NCBI GenBank assembly: GCA_039707465.1
Contig: CM077643.1
Coordinates: forward strand, 44,706,605 to 44,770,604
Length of the DNA stretch: 64,000 nt
From: Rhabdophis nuchalis
Lineage: Eukaryota > Chordata > Lepidosauria > Squamata > Natricidae
Direction: 5' to 3'
In this document: piece by piece, positions 40,859 through 51,847 of the stretch
Layout of the letters: each line of letters opens with the position of its first letter
Numbering within the stretch: position 1 is the first letter of the stretch
Position numbers and translations under genes: made by a program
The notes under the pieces: model-generated
Told to the model about the DNA's origin: nothing
The model's input: the letters and a program-made list of their open reading frames with translations, nothing else
Databases searched by the model: none

Positions 40859-41290
40859 CTTCAATACAATACAATACAATAGCAGAGTTGGAAGGGACCT
40901 TGTAGGTCTTCTAGTCCAACCCCCTGCGTGGGCAGGAGCCTTATACCATTTCAGACAAGTGGCTGTCTAACATCTTTTTAAAGACTTCCAGGGTTGGGGC
41001 ATTCACAACTTCTGGAGGCAAGCTGTTCCAGAGGTTAATTGTTCTAACTGTCAGGAAATTTCTCCTTAGTTCTAAGTTGCTTCTCTCCTTGATTAGTTTC
41101 CACCCATTGCTTCTTGTCCTGCCCCCAGGTGCCTTGGAGAATAGTTTGACTCCCTCTTCTTTGTGGCACCCTCTGAGATATCGGAACACTGCTATCATGT
41201 CTCCCCTGGTCCTTCTTTTTATTAGACTAGACATACCCAGCTCCTGCAACCGTTCTTCATATGTTTTAGTCTCGTCATCTGCTAACATCA
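40859..41290 (-). pseudogene. CR1 LINE 3' part with (ATACA)n tail
   Basis: The minus-strand frame 40941-41291 reads 'TYEERLQELGMSSLIKRRTR' and 'LFSKAPGGRTRSNGWKLI', ending 'LDSHLSEMV', so the C-terminal CR1 frame is intact. The 3' end at left joins (ATACA)n (40861-40880). 5'-truncated at 41290. Confidence 0.92.
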
Positions 41291-41321
41291 CACATGGGTC
41301 AAAATGACACAGAAAAACATA

Positions 41322-41619
41322 GAAAAACAGAGTTGGAAGGGACCTTGGAGGTATAGTAATCCAACCATCTGCTCAAGCAGGAGACCTTATCAAATTGCAG
41401 ACAAATGGCTATTTAATCTCTTCTTGAAAACCCCAAGTGATGGAGCACCACAATTTTGGGGGGAAAGCCGTTCCACTGGTTAATTGTTCTCACTGTCAGG
41501 AAATTACTCTTTAGGTTTAGGTTGGAGCCCTCATTAATGGTCTTCCACCCATTGCTTCTTGTCCTGTCCTTAGGTGGCTTTGGAGAATAGGTCACTATTC
41601 TCTGTGACAGCCCCTCAAG
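41322..41619 (-). mobile_element. CR1 LINE, left part of split copy
   Basis: CR1/L3 3' end ('AGAGTTGGAAGGGACCTT' at 41330) up to 'CAGCCCCTCAAG', interrupted by the minisatellite-bearing element. It resumes at 47817 ('TACTGGAAAACTGCTATCC') exactly where uninterrupted copies read 'ATATTGGAACACTGCTATC'. Confidence 0.92.
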
Positions 41620-44600
41620 AAGGGGTGAAATTCAGCAGGTTCTGAGAGGTTCTGGAGAACCGGTAGTGGAAATTTGGAATAGTTCAGAGAATTGGCAAAT
41701 ACTACCTATGGCTGGCCCCAGAGTGGGGTGGGAAGGGAGATTTTGCAATATCCTTCCTGCAGGAGTGGGTAGGGAAAGAGGATTATGCATTCTCCTTTCC
41801 CTGGAGTGGGATGGGAATGGAGGTTTTGCATTCTCCTTCCCATGGAGTGGGATGGGAATGGAGATTTTGCATTCTCCTTCCCCTGGAGTGGGATGGGAAT
41901 GGAGATTTTGCATTCTCCTTTCCCTGGAGTGGGATGGGAATGGAGATTTTGCATTCTCCTTCTCCTGGAGTGGGATGGGAATGGAGATTTTGCATTCTCC
42001 TTCCCCTGGAGTGGGATGGGAATGGAGATTTTGCATTCTCCTTTCCCTGGAGTGGGATGGGAATGGAGATTTTGCATTCTCCTTCCCCTGGAGTGGGATG
42101 GGAATGGAGATTTTGCATTCTCCTTCCCCTGGAGTGGGATGGGAATGGAGATTTTGCATTCTCCTTCCCCTGGAGTGGGATGGGAATGGAGATTTTGCAT
42201 TCTCCTTCCCCTGGAGTGGGATGGGAATGGAGATTTTGCATTCTCCTTTCCCTGGAGTGGGATGGGAATGGAGGTTTTGCATTCTCCTTTCCCTGGAGTG
42301 GGATGGGAATGGAGGTTTTGCATTCTCCTTCCCCTGGAGTGGGGTGGGAATGGAGATTTTGCATTCTCCTTTCCCTGGAGTGGGATGGGAATGGAGATTT
42401 TGCATTCTCCTTCCCCTGGAGTGGGATGGGAATGGAGGTTTTGCATTCTCCTTCCCCTGGAGTGGGGTGGGAATGGAGATTTTGCATTCTCCTTTCCCTG
42501 GAGTGGGATGGGAATGGAGGTTTTGTATTCTCCTTTCCCTGGAGTGGGATGGGAATGGAGGTTTTGCATTCTCCTTCCCCTGGAGTGGGGTGGGAATGGA
42601 GATTTTGCATCCTCCTTTCCCTGGAGTGGGATGGGAATGGAGATTTTGCATTCTCCTTCCCCTGGAGTGGGATGGGAATGGAGATTTTGCATTCTCCTTT
42701 CCCTGGAGTGGGATGGGAATGGAGATTTTGCATTCTCCTTCCCCTGGAGTGGGATGGGAATGGAGATTTTGCATTCTCCTTCCCCTGGAGTGGTATGGGA
42801 ATGGAGATTTTGCATTCTCCTTTCCCTGGAGTGGGATGGGAATGGAGATTTTGCATTCTCCTTCCCCTGGAGTGGGATGGGAATGGAGATTTTGCATTCT
42901 CCTTCCCCTGGAGTGGGATGGGAATGGAGATTTTGCATTCTCCTTTCCCTGGAGTGGGATGGGAATGGAGATTTTGCATTCTCCTTCCCCTGGAGTGGGA
43001 TGGGAATGGAGATTTTGCATTCTCCTTCCCCTGGAGTGGGATGGGAATGGAGATTTTGCATTCTCCTTCCCCTGGAGTGGGATGGGAATGGAGATTTTGC
43101 ATTCTCCTTCCCCTGGAGTGGGATGGGAATGGAGATTTTGCATTCTCCTTTCCCTGGAGTGGGATGGGAATGGAGGTTTTGCATTCTCCTTTCCCTGGAG
43201 TGGGATGGGAATGGAGGTTTTGCATTCTCCTTCCCCTGGAGTGGGGTGGGAATGGAGATTTTGCATTCTCCTTTCCCTGAAGTGGGATGGGAATGGAGAT
43301 TTTGCAGTATCCTTCCCCTGGAGTGGGATGGGAATGGAGATTTTGCATTCTCCTTTCCCTGGAGTGGGATGGGAATGGAGGTTTTGCATTCTCGTTTCCC
43401 TGGAGTGGGATGGGAATGGAGGTTTTGCATTCTCGTTTCCCTGGAGTGGGATGGGAATGGAGATTTTGCATTCTCCTTCCCCTGGAGTGGGGTGGGAATG
43501 GAGATTTTGCATTCTCCTTCCCCTGGAGTGTGGTGGGAATGGAGATTTTGCATTCTCCTTTCCCTGGAGTGGGATGGGAATGGAGGTTTTGCATTCTCCT
43601 TCCCCTGGAGTGGGGTGGGAATGGAGATTTTGCATTCTCCTTTCCCTGGAGTGGGATGGGAATGGAGATTTTGCAGTATCCTTCCCCTGGAGTGGGATGG
43701 GAATGGAGATTTTGCATTCTCTTTCCCCTGGAGTGGGATGGGAATGGAGATTTTGCATTCTCCTTTCCCTGGAGTGGGATGGGAATGGAGGTTTTGCATT
43801 CTCCTTCCCCTGGAGTGGGGTGGGAATGGAGATTTTGCATTCTCCTTTCCCTGGAGTGGGATGGGAATGGAGGTTTTGTATTCTCCTTTCCCTGGAGTGG
43901 GATGGGAATGGAGGTTTTGCATTCTCCTTCCCCTGGAGTGGGGTGGAAATGGAGATTTTGCATTCTCCTTCCCCTGGAGTGGGGTGGGAATGGAGGTTTT
44001 GCATTCTCCTTCCCCTGGAGTGGGGTGGGAATGGAGATTTTGCATTCTCCTTTCCCTGGAGTGGGATGGGAATGGAGGTTTTGCATTCTCCTTCCCCTGG
44101 AGTGGGATGGGAATGGAGATTTTGCATTCTCCTTTCCCTGGAGTGGGATGGGAATGGAGGTTTTGCATTCTCCTTCCCCTGGAGTGGGGTGGGAATGGAG
44201 ATTTTGCATTCTCCTTTCCCTGGAGTGGGATGGGAATGGAGGTTTTGTATTCTCCTTTCCCTGGAGTGGGATGGGAATGGAGGTTTTGCATTCTCCTTCC
44301 CCTGGAGTGGGGTGGGAATGGAGATTTTGCAGTCTCCTTTCCCTGGAGTGGGATGGGAATGGAGATTTTGCATTCTCCTTCCCCTGGAGTGGGGTGGAAA
44401 TGGAGATTTTGCATTCTCCTTTCCCTGGAGTGGGGTGGGAATGGAGACTGTGCATTCTCCTTCCCCTGGAGTGGGATGGGAATGGAGATTTTGCATTCTC
44501 CTTCCCCTGGAGTGGGGTGGAAATGGAGATTTTGCATTCTCCTTTCCCTGGAGTGGGATGGGAATGGAGATTTTGCATTCTCCTTTCCCTGGAGTGGGGT

Positions 44601-47600
44601 GGGAATGGAGACTGTGCATTCTCCTTCCCCTGGAGTGGGATGGGAATGGAGATTTTGCATTCTCCTTCCCCTGGAGTGGGGTGGAAATGGAGATTTTGCA
44701 TTCTCCTTCCCCTGGAGTGGGATGGGAATGGAGATTTTGCATTCTCCTTTCCCTGGAGTGGGGTGGGAATGGAGACTGTGCATTCTCCTTCCCCTGGAGT
44801 GGGATGGGAATGGAGATTTTGCATTCTCCTTCCCCTGGAGTGGGGTGGAAATGGAGATTTTGCATTCTCCTTCCCCTGGAGTGGGGTGGAAATGGAGATT
44901 TTGCATTCTCCTTCCCCCGGAGTGGGGTGGAAATGGAGATTTTGCATTCTCCTTTCCCTGGAGTGGGGTGGGAATGGAGACTGTGCATTCTCCTTCCCCT
45001 GGAGTGGGATGGGAATGGAGATTTTGCATTCTCCTTCCCCTGGAGTGGGAAGGGAATGGAGATTTTGCATTCTCCTTCCCCTGGAGTGGGAAGGGAATGA
45101 AGATTTTGCATTCTCCTTTCCCTGGAGTGGGATGGGAATGGAGATTTTGCAGTATCCTTCCCCTGGAGTGGGGTGTGAATGGAGATTTTGCATTCTCCTT
45201 CCCCTGGAGTGGGATGGGAATGGAGATTTTGCATTCTCCTTTCCCTGGAGTGGGCAGGGAATGGAGATTTTGCAGTCTCCTTCCCCTGGAGTGGGGTGGA
45301 AATGGAGATTTTGCATTCTCCTTTCCCTGGAGTGGGGTGGGAATGGAGACTGTGCATTCTCCTTCCCCTGGAGTGGGATGGGAATGGAGATTTTGCATTC
45401 TCCTTCCCCTGGAGTGGGAAGGGAATGGAGATTTTGCATTCTCCTTCCCCTGGAGTGGGAAGGGAATGAAGATTTTGCATTCTCCTTTCCCTGGAGTGGG
45501 ATGGGAATGGAGATTTTGCATTCTCCTTCCCCTGGAGTGGGGTGTGAATGGAGATTTTGCATTCTCCTTCCCCTGGAGTGGGATGGGAATGGAGATTTTG
45601 CATTCTCCTTTCCCTGGAGTGGGGAGGGAATGGAGATTTTGCAGTCTCCTTCCCCTGGAGTGGGGTGGGAATGGAGATTTTGCATTCTCCTTCCCCTGGA
45701 GTGGGATGGGAATGGAGATTTTGCATTCTCCTTCCCCTGGAGTGGGGTGTGAATGGAGATTTTGCATTCTCCTTCCCCTGGAGTGGGATGGGAATGGAGA
45801 TTTTGCATTCTCCTTTCCCTGGAGTGGGGAGGGAATGGAGATTTTGCAGTCTCCTTCCCCTGGAGTGGGGTGGGAATGGAGATTTTGCATTCTCCTTCCC
45901 CTGGAGTGGGATGGGAATGGAGATTTTGCATTCTCCTTCCCCTGGAGTGGGAAGGGAATGGAGATTTTGCATTCTCCTTCCCCTGGAGTGGGAAGGGAAT
46001 GAAGATTTTGCATTCTCCTTTCCCTGGAGTGGGGTGTGAATGGAGATTTTGCATTCTCCTTCCCCTGGAGTGGGATGGGAATGGAGATTTTGCATTCTCC
46101 TTCCCCTGGAGTGGGAAGGGAATGGAGATTTTGCATTCTCCTTTCCCTGGAGTGGGGTGTGAATGGAGATTTTGCATTCTCCTTCCCCTGGAGTGGGATG
46201 GGAATGGAGATTTTGCATTCTCCTTTCCCTGGAGTGGGGAGGGAATGGAGATTTTGCAGTCTCCTTCCCCTGGAGTGGGGTGGGAATGGAGATTTTGCAT
46301 TCTCCTTCCCCTGGAGTGGGATGGGAATGGAGATTTTGCATTCTCCTTCCCCTGGAGTGGGGTGTGAATGGAGATTTTGCATTCTCCTTCCCCTGGAGTG
46401 GGATGGGAATGGAGATTTTGCATTCTCCTTTCCCTGGAGTGGGGAGGGAATGGAGATTTTGCAGTCTCCTTCCCCTGGAGTGGGGTGGGAATGGAGATTT
46501 TGCATTCTCCTTCCCCTGGAGTGGGATGGGAATGGAGATTTTGCATTCTCCTTCCCCTGGAGTGGGAAGGGAATGGAGATTTTGCATTCTCCTTCCCCTG
46601 GAGTGGGAAGGGAATGAAGATTTTGCATTCTCCTTCCCCTGGAGTGGGGTGTGAATGGAGATTTTGCATTCTCCTTCCCCTGGAGTGGGATGGGAATGGA
46701 GATTTTGCATTCTCCTTCCCCTGGAGTGGGATGGGAATGGAGATTTTGCATCCTCCTTTCCCTGGAGTGGGATGGGAATGGAGATTTTGCATTCTCCTTC
46801 CCCTGGAGTGGGAAGGGAATGGAGATTTTGCATTCTCCTTCCCCTGGAGTGGGGTGTGAATGGAGATTTTGCATTCTCCTTCCCCTGGAGTGGGATGGGA
46901 ATGGAGATTTTGCATTCTCCTTTCCCTGGAGTGGGGAGGGAATGGAGATTTTGCAGTCTCCTTCCCCTGGAGTGGGATGGGAATGGAGATTTTGCATCCT
47001 CCTTTCCCTGGAGTGGGATGGGAATGGAGATTTTGCATTCTCCTTCCCCTGGAGTGGGAAGGGAATGGAGATTTTGCATTCTCCTTCCCCTGGAGTGGGG
47101 TGTGAATGGAGATTTTGCATTCTCCTTCCCCTGGAGTGGGATGGGAATGGAGATTTTGCATTCTCCTTTCCCTGGAGTGGGGAGGGAATGGAGATTTTGC
47201 AGTCTCCTTCCCCTGGAGTGGGGTGGGAATGGAGATTTTGCATTCTCCTTCCCCTGGAGTGGGATGGGAATGGAGATTTTGCATTCTCCTTCCCCTGGAG
47301 TGGGGTGTGAATGGAGATTTTGCATTCTCCTTCCCCTGGAGTGGGATGGGAATGGAGATTTTGCATTCTCCTTTCCCTGGAGTGGGGAGGGAATGGAGAT
47401 TTTGCAGTCTCCTTCCCCTGGAGTGGGGTGGGAATGGAGATTTTGCATTCTCCTTCCCCTGGAGTGGGATGGGAATGGAGATTTTGCATTCTCCTTCCCC
47501 TGGAGTGGGATGGGAATGGAGATTTTGCATTCTCCTTCCCCTGGAGTGGGATGGGAATGGAGATTTTGCATTCTCCTTCCCCTGGAGTGGGATGGGAATG

Positions 47601-47808
47601 GAGATTTTGCAGTATCCTTCCCCTGGAGTGGGGAGGGAATGGAGATTTTGCAGTCTCCTTTCCCTGGAGTGGGGTGTGAATGGAGATTTTGCATTCTCCT
47701 TCCCCTGGAGTGGGGAAGGAATGGAGATTTTGCAGTATCCTTCCCCCGCCACGCTCACCAAGCCATGCCCACAGAACCGGTAGTAAAAAGTTTTGAATTT
47801 CACCACTG
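41620..47808. mobile_element. hAT-type element carrying a 6-kb minisatellite, TSD CCCTCAAG
   Basis: The left end reads AAGGGGTGAAATTCA and the right end (complement) CAGTGGTGAAATTCA, a 15-bp inverted repeat with two mismatches at positions 1 and 4. The octamer CCCTCAAG is perfect at 41612-41619 and 47809-47816. 'ACCGGTAGT' occurs near both ends. Outside the array only about 100 bp (left) and 60 bp (right) are unique, so the original element was probably a MITE of about 200 bp that expanded internally. Confidence 0.88.
41722..47748. repeat. 41-bp minisatellite, about 147 units
   Basis: The unit reads, in pieces, GGAGTGGGATGGGAATGG / AGATTTTGCATTCTCC / TTCCCCT (41 bp). From the GCATTCTCC at 41787 to the one at 47691 is 5,904 bp, which is exactly 144 units. 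Variants differ at a few positions (AGATTTT, AGGTTTT or AGACTGT; GCATTCT, GCAGTCT or GCAGTAT; GGGATGGG, GGGGTGTG, GGGGAGGG or GGGAAGGG). Edge units are more diverged, and the first internal unit is 42 bp. All reverse frames are open throughout, giving frames of 1,927-2,071 residues of a 41-residue repeat. I regard these as non-coding consequences of the unit. Confidence 0.95.
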
Positions 47809-48005
47809 CCCTCAAGTACTGGAAAACTGCTATCCTATTACCTCTAATCCTCTTAATTATGCTAAACATACCCAGTTCCCTCAACGGTTCCTTGTACAAT
47901 ATAGCTTCCAGACCTCTGATCATCTTTGTTGCATTTCTCTGCACTCTTTCTGGGGTCTCACCATCTATTTTGTATTGTGCTGACCAGAATTGGACCAAGT
48001 ACTCC
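47809..48005 (-). mobile_element. CR1 LINE, right part of split copy
   Basis: Continues the CR1 of 41322-41619 through 'CACTCTTTCTGGGGTCTCA' to about 48005 (minus strand 'MVQFWSAQYKI', the CR1 'FWSPQ' region). Confidence 0.9.
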
Positions 48006-48284
48006 CAGCGTGGTCACTCCAGTGCACTGAAGCGCTTGGTTTGGGGGCAGGGAGGGGCAGTTTGGATCTGGTAAGATTAGGCAAAAAAGAGGAGCATTTT
48101 TAAAACGGTTTATTAAATTTCAGCAAAGGAGAAAATACCAAAAAACAAACAAACAAGAAAAGAGGGATTACGGAAAAAAGAGATGAAAGAAAAAAAAATC
48201 AAAGAGAGAAGAAAAAGAAAAAAGAGGGGAAAGGGGAAAAAAAAGAATAACTGTCAACTTTCCAAGGTACAGATATAAACTATG
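48006..48284. other. Unassigned, A-rich at 48119-48247
   Basis: The A/AG-rich stretch resembles a retroelement tail, but no body could be identified. Confidence 0.4.
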
Positions 48285-48490
48285 TTAGCCTCTTAATAAT
48301 ATAGGTAGCTCCTGAGTGGCAACCAGTCACATAGTGATTGTTCAAAGTTAGGATGGATTCTGAAAAAAGGTACTTCCAACGCAGAGACAAAATCCCAACA
48401 GCTCCCCCCACCCGCCAGCATAGTCATATGGTCGCATCTTGGCATTTGGCAAATGGACGGTATTTGCACCACCTCACAGTCACATGCCTG
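48285..48490. mobile_element. Diverged fragment of CAGGTAGTCC-type DNA repeat
   Basis: Contains 'GGTAGCTCCTGAGTGGCAAC', 'GTTCAAAGTTA' and 'GTCATATGGTCGCATC', degraded versions of phrases in 4091-4463. Confidence 0.4.
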
Positions 48491-48787
48491 CGATGCTTGT
48501 CTGTTTGATTTTGAAGTCCCAGAACACTTTAGTTTATTTCATTTTCTACTACTTTGCCTATTCTGTGGTCCCATCAGTTCTTATTTTATTTGTTAAATGT
48601 ATTTACTATTCATCAGGCTCTGGGCCTACTCTGGGGGGTCTATTGCCAGTTCTTGCTTGCAGGCAAGCAATAGAAAATCATGCAGATTTTCCAACACTGT
48701 TGTTACTATTTTATTATTATTATTTGCTACATTAATCCAATTAATTATTGGTATCATAAGACCAGTCTAGCTGCATTTGTTATTTCA

Positions 48788-49140
48788 CTAAAGGTAAAGT
48801 TTCCCTTTACACATATGTGCTAGTCATTCTCGACTCTAGGGGGCGGTGCTCATCTCTGTTTCAAAGCCAAAGAGCCAGCACTGTCCAAAGACGTCTCCTT
48901 GATCACGTGGCCGGCATGACTAAACACCAAAGGTGCACAGAACGCTGTTACCTTCCCACCAAAGGTGGTCCCTGTTTTTCAACTCACATTTTTACGTGCT
49001 TTCGAACTGCTAGGTTGGCAGAAGCTGAGACAAGTAATGGGAGCTCACTCCGTTACGCAGCACTAGGGATTCGACCCGCCGACCCGCCGACCATTCTGAT
49101 CGACAAGCTCAGCGTCTTAGCCACCGAGCCACCGCGTCCA
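48788..49140 (-). mobile_element. tRNA-derived SINE, near full length
   Basis: On the minus strand: GGACGCGGTGGCTCGGTGG head (49122-49140), then the B-box region, the body 'GGAGTGAGCTCCCATTACTT', and then 'CATGCCGGCCACGTGATC' and 'CACATATGTG' towards the 3' end at 48793. The head is tRNA-like with a short duplication ('CCGACCCGCCGACC' on the plus strand). Confidence 0.88.
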
Positions 49141-50114
49141 CTACAATATATCTCCGCTACAATAGACTCAATGGAAATTTACAAAACTCAGGAAATTCCA
49201 TGAGTTCGACTGCTCTGATGGTACACTCAGTTTCTTCTAAGTTAGAAAAGAAGCTTCCAAACAATTGTGCTGCGGTCTGACCACTTTTGGAGGATTCCTG
49301 GCAGATGATAGCAAGTGTACAGTATTGAGATAATACGTCTGGCCTCCTTTACAGAGGCTTTGAACGAGTTGTTGAAGTAATGTATCCAGAACGCTTGGAA
49401 AATGCAGAGAAGAACCGCGCACGCGGTATTCTTCTGGAAGACACTCAAGACTCTCAGCTCTTGGCTCCTTCTCTGTCCCCTCCCTCCTTTCCCACTGAAC
49501 GGAGTTTCTAAAACTGATGTTTTTACAAGGAACACAAACCCTGAGAACAGATGTTCTAGGACAGTATCTCCGTTCCGTCCCCAGAACGGCACAGTACAAA
49601 CAGAACGCTATTAAGATACTCCTTTTCATCTCTGTCTATTTTGAGCCCTCAAATTTGATGTACTATTATCATCATCACCATCCCTATTTTATTCAAACCG
49701 TTTGATGTTGATTTAAGCTGACCTGGGATTTAACAAGCAGCATAAAACAATCTGATTTCATTAGCTGCAATTTGCCTGTTTCTCTTTCTGAGTGAACTGG
49801 CCAGGCGGTGTTTCTGAAAGCCTTCATTGGCTGAGAGAGTCCAGCTTTTCAGACAGGCACTTGTGACCGCTCAGCTCTGGGACTGCACGTCCCCAACTTC
49901 ATTCATTCATTGCAAACTGTGTAGCTCGCATTTCTTTTGTGGGAAAAAAAAAAACCCTTCCAAAATTCTCCTGCAAGGAAGCCAATGGAAGTGTGAAATA
50001 GATAAATAAAGGCTTGCAAAAAAGAAATGCAAGCAAATTTAGATATGTATTTGTTAAATTTATATGCCACCCGTGTCACTATCAAGTGACTCTGGGCTAT
50101 TGGTACACTGATGA
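49141..50114. other. Low-repeat DNA; candidate conserved segment 49735-49870
   Basis: No transposon motifs. 49735-49870 has motifs such as TTCATTAGCTGCAATTTGC and CAAGCAGCATAAAAC, of the type found in conserved vertebrate enhancers. This is an impression only. Confidence 0.35.
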
Positions 50115-50680
50115 CAGATTAACAGAGTTGGAAGGGACCTTGTAGGTCATCTAGTCCCCACCCACCCTGCCCAAGCAGGCGACCCTACACCATTTTTGAC
50201 AATTGGCAGTCCAGTCTCTTCTTGAAAGCCTCCAGTGATGAAGCCCCCACAACCTCTGAAGGCAAGCTGTTCCATTGGTTGATTGTTCTCACTGTCAGAA
50301 AATTTCTCCTTATTTTCAGGTTAAATCTCTCCTTGATCAGTTTTCATCCATTATTCCTTATCTGGTGTTTAGGTGCTTTGGAAAATAGCTTGACCCCTTC
50401 CTCTTTGTGGCAGCCCCTCAAATATTGGAACACTGCTATCATGTCTCCCCTGGTCCTTCTCTTCACTGGACTAGCCATGCCCAGTTCCTGTAACCGTTCT
50501 TCATATGTTTTAGTCTCCAGTCCCCTAATCATCCTGGTTGCTCTTCTCTGCACTCTTTCTAGAGTCTCAACATCTTTTTTATAGTGTGGTGACCAAAACT
50601 GAATGCAGTACTCTAGGTGTGGTCTTTATAGAATGGTATTAGTACCGTTGATCTTGATTGTATCCCTCTGTTAACACTCT
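50115..50680 (-). pseudogene. CR1 LINE C-terminus and 3' end
   Basis: The minus strand encodes 'RRATRMIRGLETKTYEERLQ' and 'LFSKAPKH', then the 3' end reaching 'AGAGTTGGAAGGGACCTT' at 50124. The 5' end is truncated at about 50680. Confidence 0.9.
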
Positions 50681-51317
50681 TGCAGGATTCGTACACACCT
50701 AGCATTTGGGACCCAAATTAAAGTTAAAGAACGAAGCTGCCAGACAGGCACCCTTACTGCACACAAGAGAAGAAACGCTCTGTGGAAAAGAAGCACAGCA
50801 TAATGGAGAGGCACTAGTTTAAAAGCCTGCCCAGCCAGGTTGCATTATTACAAGACAGTCACTGGATGTGAGTTACTCGTGCTGGTGCCGTAGGAGATGT
50901 TGGACTTCAATGGGCCTGGCCTTTCTAGGAGTTGGGGATCAGTGCATATGCCAAGCAACAGATAGGTAGACATTAAATAGCTGGGACCCTCACGTTACTT
51001 GCTTGAAACAAGCAAAGGCTGGAGAGGATGCAGCAATGTGGCAAAGAGATTGTGTAATGTTCATAGGCGGCGGTAGCTATAAAAATATGGAGGTTTTCAC
51101 TTGCCCAAATGTGAATTGGCTTTTTAGGTAAATAAAAACTTGGGAGCGCGGATGTCTATGGAAGGAGATGTTAAAAATCAGGATGGCAGTAGTAACAGTG
51201 CAACTAAAGCCCTGTTTCCTTTAGCCCCACTAGATTGACCGGATCAGACCTGACCAAGAAATCAACCATATAGGAACTACTTTAATTGAGACTGAGATAA
51301 CAGAAACCTGCAAGTCT
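50681..51317. other. Unassigned DNA
   Basis: No recognised repeat or exon. Confidence 0.4.
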
Positions 51318-51325
51318 GTCTATAC

Positions 51326-51697
51326 CAGTGATGGCTAACCTTTTTTGGCTTGTGTACCAAAAGTGAGGGGAGCGCAGGGAGCGTCATGGGTGGGCGTGCC
51401 ACACCCATAATGCTATGTGCATGACCCCCTGATTTTGGTGACTTTTTTTCACCCTCCCAAGGCTCCAGAGGCTTTCTAGGAGCCTGGGGAGGGTAGCAGC
51501 TTCCCCTCCCCACCTCCAGAGGCTTCAGGAGCTTTCCTGAAGCATCCAGGGGGCAAAAAACGGCCTCAAAAGAAGGCCTAAATCATCTGGCCAGCACACA
51601 GAAGCGTGCTGGAGCTGACAGGGTAACATCTCACGTGCCCTAAGAAATGGTTCCGCGTGCCACCTGTGGCACCCGTGCCATAGGTTCACCATCATGG
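51326..51697. mobile_element. hAT-type MITE, TSD GTCTATAC
   Basis: The left end is CAGTGATGGCTAACCTTTTT and the right end 'GGTTCACCATCATGG'. Octamers GTCTATAC lie at 51318-51325 and 51698-51705. The middle contains long GCCTCC/GGAGGC complementary stretches. Same family as 9476 and 18064. Confidence 0.9.
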
Positions 51698-51705
51698 GTC
51701 TATAC

Positions 51706-51839
51706 CAGGGGTCTGCAAAGTCGGCTCTTTTAAGACTGGCGGACTTCAACTCCCAGAATTCCCCAGCCAGCATGCTGGCTGGGGAATTCTGGGAGTTGAA
51801 GTCCACCAGTCTTAAAAGAGCCGACTTTGCAGACCCCTG
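51706..51839. mobile_element. Palindromic hAT MITE abutting another hAT, TSD GTCTATAC
   Basis: CAGGGGTCTGCAAAGTCGGC arms. Octamers GTCTATAC at 51698-51705 (shared with the neighbour) and 51840-51847. It evidently inserted into the target duplication of the element at 51326, or the reverse. Confidence 0.93.
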
Positions 51840-51847
51840 GTCTATAC

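Noticed and set aside
41722..47748. CRISPR-like array (regular short repeats)
   Set aside because: The units are contiguous with no unique spacers, and the DNA is vertebrate.
41632..47998. Open frames of up to 2,071 codons as a giant repeat protein
   Set aside because: They are present in all reverse frames at once and nearly all forward frames, follow directly from a stop-free 41-bp unit, have no conserved start, and lie inside a transposon that interrupts a CR1.
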